Shown: piece after piece, positions 24,201-33,916 of the stretch
Position numbering within the stretch: position 1 is the first letter of the stretch
Layout: every line of letters begins with the position of its first letter
From: Omphiscola glabra
Lineage: Eukaryota > Mollusca > Gastropoda > Lymnaeidae
NCBI GenBank assembly: GCA_964017045.1
Contig: OZ024808.1
Coordinates: forward strand, 17,787,284-17,851,283
DNA length: 64,000 nt
Reading direction: 5' to 3'
Position numbers and translations under genes: made by a program
Notes under the pieces: model-generated
Seen by the model: the letters and a program-made list of their open reading frames with translations, nothing else
The model's database searches: none
What the model was told of the DNA's origin: nothing

Positions 24201-27200
24201 TCCATGGCTGAACAGGGGTAGATAGCACTTGGGTTGGTGAGGTCAAACTTTTTACCAACTCTTGTTTTTAAAAGTATAATTTTCTGTAATTGCTAATTTT
24301 TGTATGTGAGTACTGCGCTATATAAAACCATCTTAATAACAATAATATTATATACATGTTATAATTCATCCATACTTCATAATCTGTAGACCACACCCAA
24401 GATACCCCACCCAAGATACCCCACCCAAGATACCCCACCCAAGACACCCCACCCAAGATACCCCACCCAAGATACCCCACCCAAGATACCCCACCCAAGA
24501 TACCCCACCCAAGATACCCCACCCAAGATACCCCACCATATATTTCAATATCTACACAGAAAAAGCAAGACGAAGGAGAACGAAGACTGGCAGAGGCGGA
24601 GACTCAGAGGGTTCTCAAACTCAAAATACAAGGGGTCCTACGAGACGATAGGGAGGACAATGGCAGAAAAGAAAGAGAAAGACAGGTGTGTTAGAGTGTG
24701 CTATTGTGGGGAAGATAGATTGGTGTATACCGGTAGATGTTATTGTTGGGAAGATGCTGTGTGTGACACTGTTATTGTTAGGAAGGTGCTGTGTGTGACA
24801 CAGTTATTGTTAGGAAGATGCTGTGTGTGACACAGTTATTGTTGGGAAGGTGCTGTGTGTGACACTGTTATTGTTGGGAAGGTGCTGTGTGTGACACAGT
24901 TATTGTTGGGAAGGTGCTGTGTGTGACACAGTTATTGTTGGGAAGGTGCTGTGTGTGACACTGTTATTGTTGGGAAGGTGCTGTGTGTGACACAGTTATT
25001 GTTGGGAAGGTGCTGTGTGTGACACAGTTATTGTTGGGAAGGTGCTGTGTGTGACACAGTTATTGTTGGGAAGGTGCTGTGTGTGACACAGTTATTGTTG
25101 GGAAGGTGCTGTGTGTGACACAGTTATTGTTGGGAAGGTGCTGTGTGTGACACAGTTATTGTTGGGAAGGTGCTGTGTGTGACACTGTTATTGTTGGGAA
25201 GGTGCTGTGTGTGACACAGTTATTGTTGGGAAGGTGCTGTGTGTGACACAGTTATTGTTGGGAAGGTGCTGTGTGTGACACTGTTATTGTTGGGAAGGTG
25301 CTGTGTGTGACACAGTTATTGTTGGGAAGGTGCTGTGTGTGACACAGTTATTGTTGGGAAGGTGCTGTGTGTGACACTGTTATTGTTGGGAAGGTGCTGT
25401 GTGTGACACAGTTATTGTTGGGAAGGTGCTGTGTGTGACACTGTTATTGTTGGGAAGGTGCTGTGTGTGACACAGTTATTGTTGGGAAGGTGCTGTGTGT
25501 GACACTGTTATTGTTGGGAAGGTGCTGTGTGTGACACTGTTATTGTGAGTTTGGTAATAAATTAGTAAAATTAATATTTAAAAAACATATTTCTTTATCA
25601 ATTAGTATTTGAAAACATATGCACATATCAAATCTCTTTATCAACAGAGTGCAGCAGAGAGAAAGTTTGAGAGAAGGAAAGCCAAGAAACACGAGTCTCT
25701 GTTTAAACCAAATGTGAGGACCCAAATGTTTAGTCATGGGATGGTAGCCCAAATGTTTAGTCTTGTGATGGTAGCCCAAATGTTTAGTCATGGGATGGTA
25801 GCCCAAATGTTTAGTCATAGGATGGTAGCCCAAATGTTTATTCATGGGATGGTAACTCAAATGTTTAGTCATGTGAAGGTAACTCAAATGTTTAGTCATG
25901 GGATGGTAGCCCTAATGTTTAGTCATAAGATGGTAACTCAAATGTTTAGTCATGGAATGTTAACTCAAATGTTTAGTCATGGGACGGCAATTCAAATGTT
26001 TAGTCATGGGATGGTAACTCAAATGTTTAGTCATGGGACGGTAACTCAAATGTTTAGTCATGGGATGGTAACTCAAATGTTTAGTCACGGGATGGTGACT
26101 CAAATGTTTAGTCACGGGATGGTGACTCAAATGTTTAGTCACGGGATGGTAACTCAAATGTTTAGTCACGGGACGGTAACTCAAATGTTTAGTCACGGGA
26201 CGGTAACTCAAATGTTTAGTCACGGGATGGTAACTCAACTGTTTAGTCACGGGATGGTAACTCAAATGTTTAGTCACGGGATGGTGACTCAAATGTTTAG
26301 TCACGGGATGGTAACTCAAATGTTTAGTCACGGGACGGTAACTCAAATGTTTAGTCACGGGACGGTAACTCAAATGTTTAGTCACGGGATGGTAACTCAA
26401 ATGTTTAGTCACGGGATGGTAACTCAAATGTTTAGTCACGGGATGGTGACTCAAATGGTTAGTCACGGGATGGTGACTCAAATGTTTAGTCACGGGATGG
26501 TAACTCAAATGTTTAGTCACGGGATGGTAACTCAAATGTTTAGTCACGGGATGGTAACTCAAATGTTTAGTCATGCACTCCAGTTAGTCCTAAACATTAA
26601 ATATGTTAGTCTTCGTTCAATTACTAGATCCCTCGTCATTGAATTGTGCCAGTCGCGGTACAGAGAAACTGGGCCATTCGCGGTACAGAGAAACTGTGCC
26701 ATTCGCGGTACAGAGAAACTGTTGGCCTACATGTGTATATTATTATAATGCTATAACATACACTTGTAGAATAATGCTATACTATTATACACTTGTGTCA
26801 TCATTCCATAACATACACATGTATAATAATGCTTTAATATACATTAGGACATTGAGACGCAGATGGAAATCTTGAACAGAGACGAGAGTGAAGTGAAGAG
26901 GCGTGACCGACAACATGGCCGCCGGGCTGATAAGGAGAACGAGTATCAAAGTCAAGGAAGTGATTCAGGGGAAGGAAGTGATGATGTACCTGTGAGTTAT
27001 GGAACCTGCACACAAAACAGACGAGCTTTCTTAATGTTTACATATTAGCCAGTAAAGTAATTTAGTGTTTTGGTATCATTCCCCGTGTTAGACACGCCAG
27101 TCACACAACAACAGAAAATTTAATCTACACACTAGATTTAACAACCCGCAGATTCCACATATCATAGAATGGCTAAAACAAACAAGATATTTTTAAAAAT

Positions 27201-29420
27201 CATTTACTCTTCTCTATTGTACCATCTTACCCCCATTAAAGTAGCACCATTTATATTGTGATTTCTACCCACCATGATTACGGTATTAACATGATTGATG
27301 TCTGTCTTACTATGTGTTTTCATCCTTTAACATGACTGCTGTCTGTCTGAATATGGTGTTTTCACCGTTTAAACATGACTGCTGTCTGTCTGACTATGGT
27401 GTTTTCATCCTTTAACATGACGGCTGTCTGTCTGAATATGGTGTTTTCATCCTTTAACTTGACCGCTGTCTGTCTGACTATGGAGTTTTCACCCTTTAAC
27501 ATGATGTCTGTCTGTCTGACTATGGTGTTTTCATCCTTTAACATGATGGCTGTCTGTCTGACTATGGTGTTTTCACCCTTTAACATGACGGCTGTCTGTC
27601 TGACTATGGTGTTTTCACCATTTAACATGACGGCTGTCTGTCTGACTATGGTGTTTTCATCCTTTAACATGATGGCTGTCTGTCTGACTATGGTGTTTTC
27701 ACCCTTTAACATGACGGCTGTCTGTCTGACTATGGTGTTTTCACCGTTTAAACATGACTGCTGTCTGTCTGACTATGGTGTTTTCATCCTTTAACATGAC
27801 TGCTGTCTGTCTGACTATGGAGTTTTCACCCTTTAAACATGATGGCTGTCTGTCTGACTATGGTGTTTTCATCCTTTAACATGACGGCTGTCTGTCTGAA
27901 TATGGTGTTTTCATCCTTTAACTTGACCGCTGTCTGTCTGACTATGGAGTTTTCACCCTTTAACATGATGTCTGTCTGTCTGACTATGGTGTTTTCATCC
28001 TTTAACATGATGGCTGTCTGTCTGACTATGGTGTTTTCACCCTTTAACATGACGGCTGTCTGTCTGACTATGGTGTTTTCACCATTTAACATGACGGCTG
28101 TCTGTCTGACTATGGTGTTTTCATCCTTTAACATGATGGCTGTCTGTCTGACTATGGTGTTTTCACCCTTTAACATGACGGCTGTCTGTCTGACTATGGT
28201 GTTTTCACCCTTTAACATGACGGCTGTCTGTCTGACTATGGTGTTTTCATCCTTTAACATGACGGCTGTCTGTCTGACTATGGTGTTTTCATCCTTTAAC
28301 ATGATGACTGTCTGTCTATGGTGTTGTCATCCTTTAACATAATGGCTGTCTGTCTGAATATGGTGTTTTCATCCTTTAACATAATGACTGTCTGTCTATG
28401 GTGTTGTCATCCTTTAACATGATTGCTGTCTGTCTGTGGTGTTGTCATCCTTTAACATGACTGCTGTCTGTCTTAGTATGGTGTTTTCATCCTCTAACAT
28501 GATTTCTGTCTTATTGTTTGCACATCACAAGCAGACATACAGAAGCCATCTTGGACGAATTAAGGTAGAGAAGATGGTTGATGTTCACCCTGATGTTCAG
28601 AAGTTATACACAGAGGAGGTGTGTTTTTTAATTTTGTTAGGCTTGCAACCCTTTATAAAGAGCAATTTGGCTGGGGTACCAGTATATAATTTCAATCAAA
28701 CATTTGACAAGGGTTCTAACATAACCAAATTAAAATTTCTCAGAATGGCTGAGAATTACGTCATTTACGACTTGTGTGGAAAAATGTAGGACTGATTTGC
28801 AGTACATATAAGTGTGTGCTCGCAGATGATTGGGGGGTCCATTATGGGGGTGTGTGCTCGCAGATGATTGGGGGGTCCATTATGTTGATGTGGGTCCTTT
28901 AAGGGGGTGTGTGCTCGCAGGTGATATGAGGGTCCATTATGTTGATGTGGGTCCATTATCGGGGTGTGGGTTCATTATGGGGGTTTGTGTTCATTAGGTT
29001 GGTGGACCTATATTAGCGCTATTTATGGAGTCGAAAATAGGAACATTTTAAAAAGTCTCTCTGAGTGGAAATTTAAAAAAAAAAAAGAACTTTTGAATGA
29101 TGTCCCAGATTTTATAAGAATTTGATATTTCATCTTGAGTGTGATAAAATCTGTACGATATGTGAGTGTGTGCCACACTGATTGGTTTCTTTATGTATGC
29201 CCTCAGGTTTATTAGCAGTTGTACAATTGATTAAAAATAGGGGTGTCAGTGGAAATAGTGTGTTCTTGAGATTACTTGAAATCTATAAGAAATTATTATA
29301 AAAAGACATTAATTTTAAGGTCCACATTTCTAACCCTATCTCCAATAGGATCTAGAACAACTGTACAGAGAGGCTGAGAACTTGGTCAGAAGGACAACAA
29401 CACGTCCCAACAAAAAGTGA
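18255..29420 (+). CDS. Seven-exon gene, charged 360-aa protein of unknown function
   Basis: Coding exons are 18255-18724, 23419-23536, 24560-24685, 25648-25713, 26848-26991, 28532-28618 and 29349-29420 (TGA). All introns are GT-AG, every join keeps frame, and the sum is 1083 nt. An in-frame TAA lies two codons before the ATG, which fixes the start. Residues 1-130 are hydrophilic and rich in Ser, Asp and Glu, as expected of a disordered tail. Residues 150-265 are dense in Arg, Lys and Glu with regular Leu, including SKFRLWLEDIM and KWNDAFRQKVLEDLE, and probably form helix or coiled coil. Residues 285-308 are acidic and Ser-rich, and the C-terminus is basic (LVRRTTTRPNKK). No signal peptide or membrane segment is visible. 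I do not recognise the family. Exon 2 has a second in-frame acceptor 9 nt downstream (357 aa), and exon 6 has a NAGNAG acceptor. Exon structure is well supported; function is unknown. Confidence 0.8.
18785..19030. repeat. ~18-bp minisatellite, intron 1
   Basis: Units of TGTGCTGTATGTGTAGTC, beginning 60 nt after the exon 1 donor. Confidence 0.88.
19060..19515. repeat. ~15-16-bp minisatellite, intron 1
   Basis: Degenerate units of CCCAGATAGATGTGCC and CCCAAACAGATATG. Confidence 0.88.
20005..20191. mobile_element. hAT-like MITE, intron 1
   Basis: 187 bp with ends CAGTGCCGGCC and (inverted) CAGGGCCGACC, rich in GGGCCCCGC. A perfect 8-bp duplication GATGTAGG lies at 19997-20004 and 20192-20199. 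It entered the first unit of the 35-bp minisatellite. Confidence 0.82.
20192..20548. repeat. 35-bp minisatellite, copy 1, intron 1
   Basis: Ten units of GATGTAGGTCTGGTGTCTGA plus TTGGTTGGATCTAGA. Related to the array at 22790-22957. Confidence 0.92.
21263..22405. mobile_element. Inverted-repeat element carrying a 54-bp TTAGGG-rich minisatellite
   Basis: Ends ATTTCACACTATTAGTGC and (inverted) ATTTCACACTTTTAGTGC are imperfect inverted repeats. The interior, 21308-22290, is about 18 units of 54 bp containing TTAGGGTCCATGTTAGGTTT and GGTTTAGGGATAGAT. A unique core follows (22291-22375: AACGTTTTATTCTTAATTTT, CAACCAAGATGGC). A diverged relative sits at 35465-35770. Confidence 0.65.
22790..22957. 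repeat. 35-bp minisatellite, copy 2, intron 1
   Basis: About five units of TTAGAGATCTAGGTGTCGTA plus TCTGATTGGTTGAAT; same length and core as 20192-20548. Confidence 0.9.
22990..23092 (-). mobile_element. 103-bp 5'-truncated LINE tail with (ATG)n
   Basis: On the minus strand it ends CGGTCGAAGGACTACGGGAC followed by (GAT)n. The translated VICGAPTVEGLRD is a familiar LINE 3' end. An 11-bp duplication CCCCATATGAT lies at 22979-22989 and 23093-23103. Confidence 0.8.
23624..23801. mobile_element. SPIN-like hAT MITE, copy 2 (older)
   Basis: 178 bp, ends CAGTGGTTCTCAGCC and (inverted) CAGCGGATCTCAACCT, core GGGGTCGCGACCCACAGG. Several deletions; the flanking octamers CTCTAAAT and CTAGACAT match at only 5 of 8. 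Lies 88 bp after exon 2 of the 18-29 kb gene. Confidence 0.82.
23810..24355 (+). mobile_element. LINE 3' fragment (L2/CR1-type), copy 2, intron 2
   Basis: Reads LHSLHWLPMKARIDYKLSV, then LTELLSVYSPLRKLRSSADT and RRTKTYDERYFSFFAPK before decaying. This is the C-terminal block after reverse transcriptase in L2/CR1-like elements. Ends with GTACTGCGCTATATAA and a TTAATAACAATAAT tail. Confidence 0.8.
24388..24537. repeat. 14-bp minisatellite, intron 2
   Basis: About 10.6 near-perfect units of AAGATACCCCACCC, ending 22 nt before exon 3. Confidence 0.93.
24739..25546. repeat. 32-bp minisatellite, intron 3
   Basis: About 25 units of GTTATTGTTGGGAAGGTGCT plus GTGTGTGACACA; most differ only at ACACA versus ACACT. 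This near-identity suggests recent amplification. Confidence 0.95.
25714..26575. repeat. 27-bp minisatellite, intron 4
   Basis: About 32 units of ATGTTTAGTCACGGGATGGT plus AACTCAA, starting directly at the exon 4 donor. Because 27 is divisible by 3, the exon 4 frame runs on through the array (MFSHGMVTQ per unit), and the minus strand is open too. Confidence 0.95.
26648..26722. repeat. 25-bp tandem repeat, 3 copies, intron 4
   Basis: The unit contains CGCGGTACAGAGAAACTG. Confidence 0.85.
27300..28500. repeat. 42-bp minisatellite with higher-order repeat, intron 5
   Basis: About 28 units of CTGTCTGTCTGACTATGGTG plus TTTTCATCCTTTAACATGACGG. Unit variants recur in the same order about 464 bp apart (27375 onward and 27839 onward), so a block of about 11 units was duplicated. 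The array ends about 30 nt before exon 6. Confidence 0.95.
28805..29005. repeat. GT/GGGG-rich tandem repeat, intron 6
   Basis: Three units around GTGTGCTCGCAGATGATTGG with GGTCCATTATGTTGATGTGG, decaying rightward. Confidence 0.85.
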
Positions 29421-30785
29421 TGCATGAAGGAATGTTGACAACTGACGCGGCACGTCATGGCGATATCAGCCAGTAAAAACAACAACCCTAAACCTTCTTT
29501 TATGTGACAGATGGAATTCATGATTTACTAACTATGCATGAGATCATCCTGTATCAACAACTGTGACAGTTGTCCTGATCTTCACTTTCATTATAACTAT
29601 AATTGAGATATTCTGTTTTTAACTAAGTGCACAAGAAGCCCTAGCATCAACTGTCAAATGTCTCTTTAATTTATGCCAGTATTTTAATGTATGTAAAAAA
29701 AGCTTTTATAAGTTGTAATATAAAAAGCGCATTATTTTTTATTATGCTTAATATTTTTTAATACAAGCAAAGATATTGCTTATAAATTTTAACATAAAAT
29801 ATATTTTTGTATTTGCATATTTTTACAATTAATACAATGGCTTACTTATTTTGTAAATTTGACGGAAATTTCTTTCAGCACAATATGTTTCATTTTTATT
29901 TGAATTTTAAAAAACTATAGTATAATAGAATTGTACCCGGTGCATGTTTCTAATGTTTAGGCAAATCTTGTCACAGGCGCATTAAATCCTTCGTCAAATT
30001 CTAAATTAAATTTACCTTATGTTGCAAATCATCAGTTATGGAAAAATATTTGCTTACCATGGTTGTTAATTAATTACTGTTCAAAATTGAATCAAGAGGA
30101 ACTAAAGATTTCATCAATGTCCAATCACCAGTGGGCGTGAGTGGGCACAGGATGTGACACATGGTGTCTTTACATACTGGCATGTGACCCAAATCATCCA
30201 AAGTGTTTTTTATAGCTATTTACTGATGAAATAAAATTTAAACTGTTAGTACTGGTGCCTGGTAACTTTAAGCATCAAAAAGTTTATTTTTAAACATATT
30301 TATTTATTTATCAATAAAGTTTTAAAATTTCCTTTACCACTGTAAATATAATAGAGAAGCAGACAAGGGTGTGCTTAAAGAGTTTGCTGGACAATATTGC
30401 AAGAGACTGGAAAGCAAAGAAATATATTGCTAATGGCATATTCTTCACTGTGAGTTACAAAGGGGAAAAGGAGAAAAAGAAATAGCATTTTAAATCATTG
30501 ACTTGGTCAGGTTTGACAACTCTTGTTCCCTACAGACTATTAAAAAAAACACCTAGTGCAGAAGAACTTAAATTAAGCTAAAATATCAAGTTGCTAATGT
30601 TGAGTTTAGTAAACTGATTGGATTGCTTGCAATTAAATGTTAGGATTATACAATTGTCTAATTTACAAAAGAGTGTATTTTCCATTTCAAATCCAAAATG
30701 CACAGCTTGAATAGCACATATAATTTAACTAATCAAGATGCAGTACACAAGACAAAGAAAACAGATCAAGATATATGTGTTTCAT
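29421..30785 (+). other. 3' UTR and convergent intergenic region
   Basis: AT-rich with no frame of note. The first 0.8-0.9 kb is probably the 3' UTR of the 18-29 kb gene. Confidence 0.45.
30230..30318 (+). terminator. Candidate poly(A) signals of the 18-29 kb gene
   Basis: AATAAA occurs at 30230-30235 and 30313-30318, the first good matches downstream of the stop at 29420. They imply a 3' UTR of about 0.8-0.9 kb of AT-rich sequence. Which one is used cannot be told from sequence. Confidence 0.35.
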
Positions 30786-30791
30786 TTTATT
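30786..30791 (-). terminator. Poly(A) signal of the small lysine-rich gene
   Basis: AATAAA on the minus strand begins 10 nt downstream of the TGA of the C11orf98-like gene. It implies a very short 3' UTR. Cleavage would fall around 30765-30775. Confidence 0.5.
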
Positions 30792-30800
30792 AGTCTGATA

Positions 30801-32839
30801 TCATTCTGCCATGTCTACATCCTCCCAACCGTCACCTTGATCAAACAACGGTCCACTTTTGTCTCCACTGGGAGCGGAGACTTTCTTCTTGTGCTTCTTA
30901 CCTCCCCTCTTTTTCTTCTTTGACGATGAAGATGACGTGGAAGTGGAATGTACATGATTGACGGGTGCAGTTTTTTTGGCTGATTGCTCACTTGATGCTA
31001 ACTCTACCATCTCTGCATCCTCAACTCTTGCTGTCAGTTTGCTAGATTTGGCATCTGTTACTTCAACTAGATCATTGTTGTACAGAGAAAAAAAGACATG
31101 AATTAAATCAATGCAATACTGGATATATAAAGCAAAACAAACTAACACAAATTAAAAAGAAATGAATGAAAAGATTAATGAGAATGTACATGTTAAATAA
31201 TCTGCAACATTTAATGATATACATATTTTAAGAGGTTTGCGTTTATGTTTGTAAAAATTGCAACAATTATAAAATTTACAAAAAATTGGTGCAGCACCAG
31301 ATCTATTTTGGATAGAATAATCAGGATAGCTAAGGCTAAGCTGTAATGAAAATGTGTAACAAAACAAATGAAGCTAGTTATGAAGGCATAAAATAAACAA
31401 CTTACCATCCATCTGTGATTTTGCCCGGAGACTGTGGCCCAACCTTTTTGTGAGTCTGCGAAACTTTTTGCCAGATATCTTTATGTTATTCTTTGGGTTC
31501 CTCCTGGGAAATTGTAGGATTGAAGGCAACATAAATAAACACTAATGGAACACTATAGGTAACACATGTCCCTAATATATTTCTCATTACAACAAATACT
31601 TTTAAAAAGAAATGATCTATACTGTAAGACTTTACATGAGAACAATAAGCTGCAGAGCTACATCCATCCATCCCTGTGCCGCTACAGCCCATGTAGGGCT
31701 TTGCCCTGCCTCACCACTTCCTTCCATTCAGAGCTGACAGATGCTTTTCTTTTCCATGCTTTGATTACCAGCTGATGTAAATTGTTTTCCACATCATTCA
31801 TCCATCTAAGCCTAGGTCTGCCTTTGAGCCGTTTTCCTCTGAGGTTTTGGTGGTGCACCCTTTTCATTCCTCTGTCATTTTTCTAAGTGTACCCGCGTAG
31901 CGTGTCTTTTAAAAAAATTTATGCTGCTATCGCATGAGATCCTGATGTAGACTATACAATTCCTGGCTGGTTCGTATTCTCAATCCGTATTCATCCTTTA
32001 ATGGTCCATATATTTTCCTGAGAACTTTCCTCTCCAATGCATTTAATAGGTTTTCTGCTCTTTTGGTTAGGGTCCACGTTTTACTTGCCTATGTTACAAC
32101 TTGTCTGGTGACGGTTTTATAAATAGTTTTCTTTGTTTTACTTGTAAAGTTTTGAGTATTTTCTGACTACTGAAGTATGCCCTATTTCCAGCCTATATAC
32201 TTACTTTTATTTCTGGTAGTAATTCATTTCTTTCATTTAAATTATTTAATAAAGATCCTAGATATTTGAATTGATTTACTTTTTCTTAAGAGTGGTTTCT
32301 AAGTTTAATGGTTACATCTGTCTGTTCTTCACTTATCTAGGTCATGTATTTTGTTTTTTGGTTAACATGCTAAGAAGCTAAAACGGATTTTAAAAAAATA
32401 AATCATATTATCAAGATATTTTCAACTTACAATTTGTTTTTCAATTTCTCATTACTGAACAAATGGACATTTTCCACCTCTATAGTTTCCTTTGGCAAAA
32501 CTTTCTTCTTCTCTGCTTTACATATTCTTTGCCATCTGTTTGACTTGCGACTTTTGAACTAAAGGAATAAGAGATTTTGATTATGGCAAAGAATATCGCC
32601 ACATGAATTACACACAGAAAATGACAGTTTGACGAGCTAAAACCCTTGCCTCTCAAATCTTTATATTAAACCTGTTTGTATGTAAGTATTATTATGTGTC
32701 TCAAAGCAATAAGGACAGAAAAAATATATACACAACATATTCTTATTTCTTGGAATATGATTGGGTTTATATATGAAGTTTGATGTGCATGCACACTTAC
32801 GTCCTTCTTATAATTGCTTGTAAATCCTTTGATACCCAT
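30801..32839 (-). CDS. Four-exon gene, 176-aa lysine-rich protein, C11orf98-like
   Basis: On the minus strand the coding exons are 32839-32801, 32558-32431, 31503-31406 and 31066-30801 (TGA). All junctions are GT-AG, phases agree, and the total is 531 nt. The protein starts MGIKGFTSNYKKD and is basic. Around residues 60-75 it has NNIKISGKKFRRLTKRL, followed by QMDVEV; this resembles the NITLSGKKRRKL...MEVE stretch of the small C11orf98 family. The C-terminal half has a Ser run, a KKKKRGGKKHKKK nuclear or nucleolar-type basic patch, and ends GWEDVDMAE. Nuclear or nucleolar localisation is inferred from composition. The N-terminal 40 residues also faintly resemble LLPH (learning-associated protein), which I consider less likely. 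An AATAAA lies 10 nt after the stop. Intron 2 holds a LINE remnant. The exon model is firmer than the family name. Confidence 0.68.
31650..32340 (-). mobile_element. Decayed LINE 3' part inside the small lysine-rich gene
   Basis: On the minus strand broken frames read VNQFKYLGSLLNN, then LLNALERKVLRKIYGPLKDE, GRPRLRWMNDVENNL and WKEVVRQGKALHGL, the C-terminal region of a non-LTR ORF2. The tail is (GGAT)n. It lies in intron 2, same strand as the gene. Multiple stops. Confidence 0.8.
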
Positions 32840-33294
32840 TGTGCTGATGATTTATATTTCACTTTGTAGTTGTTTCCTTAGCCACTTCGGTCTGTATACA
32901 ATTGCCTTGATTCTTAGAGTGATAAAAATGAAAAGTAGTAAATCTCTTCAAACTGTAAACATAAGATGTAATACAAAACATTTAAAAATAAAATAACTAG
33001 GAATATCTTTTTAACTTTTGGTCTATTTTCCATTTGATATGAAAAGTAATATTTCACTGAATAAAAGCCATGCAGAGGTTTATTTCAATATTTGGTCCTG
33101 TAGGTTATAAATTTTAAATTGCATTTCATTTTCAATTTTGAAGTCACAAAATCATAAAATGATACTTAAATTAATCTACTAGTAGTACTAATAGGCTACA
33201 GCTAGACAAAACGTAAAAAATACTGTCAAGGACTGACGATCAGAGATTATCATTTGACTTATTACTACTTAAAATTATTTCACATATACTACTA

Positions 33295-33903
33295 ACTAAC
33301 ATACTTAAGAAAATCAGCAGACCATCGAGCCAAGGCTCATAAGGTCTTCACCAACACACCTCCACCGCCCCCAACTGGCATTCAACCACTCCCCCCGTGG
33401 TCTTTATTCCAGTCAGGCCGCGAAGCGGCATGCCGAGGGCTCCCCGCCCCTGAGACAGCCCCACCCACCCTTCCACTCGATTGACTATGCGAGTGAGGCC
33501 GCATCAGAGAAGGGGCGCCTGGCCAGCCGGGTTGATGCTTACACAGCAACCGGGCCGGACTTTCTTGGGCTGGGGTGGATATAATTTACGTCTCTAAAGA
33601 CCCCCCTTCCCACCCCGGGGGGACTCGTAGGTGTTAACAGACACCCTCTAATAGGGTTTACGTGGTTTTCTGCGGCATGACTAATTCACACCGCAGCTGG
33701 GAAATGACAAAAAGAGAAGGCTGCCTAGGAGCAGTACCCTCACGTCTGCATATTTGGAATCATCGGCTAGGGTCGCCACACGCCTTCGCCTCATATCCAT
33801 GCGGCAACTGTAATCATATCCCGACCTGTTTTTACGTTATTTTCGGCTGCACTTGGTAGGAAACCATGCAGTCGTGCTCTTTCTAACGCAGTTTCCGTGC
33901 ATT
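33295..33903. mobile_element. 609-bp GC-rich insertion with 13-bp direct-repeat flanks
   Basis: A sharply GC-rich block in AT-rich surroundings, flanked by ACATATACTACTA at 33282-33294 and 33904-33916. The repeat suggests retroposition or transposition. The only frame of note (33662-33859) matches nothing I know. Family unknown. Confidence 0.5.
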
Positions 33904-33916
33904 ACATATACTACTA

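Noticed and set aside
25609..26748. 379-codon open frame as a stand-alone gene
   Set aside because: Only 22 codons (exon 4) look like protein; the rest is a 27-bp minisatellite open in two strands. Kept as a read-through finding, not a gene.
27362..28342. Long frames on both strands of the 42-bp array
   Set aside because: A unit length divisible by 3 with no stops makes open frames automatic. No domain, start context or splice partner.
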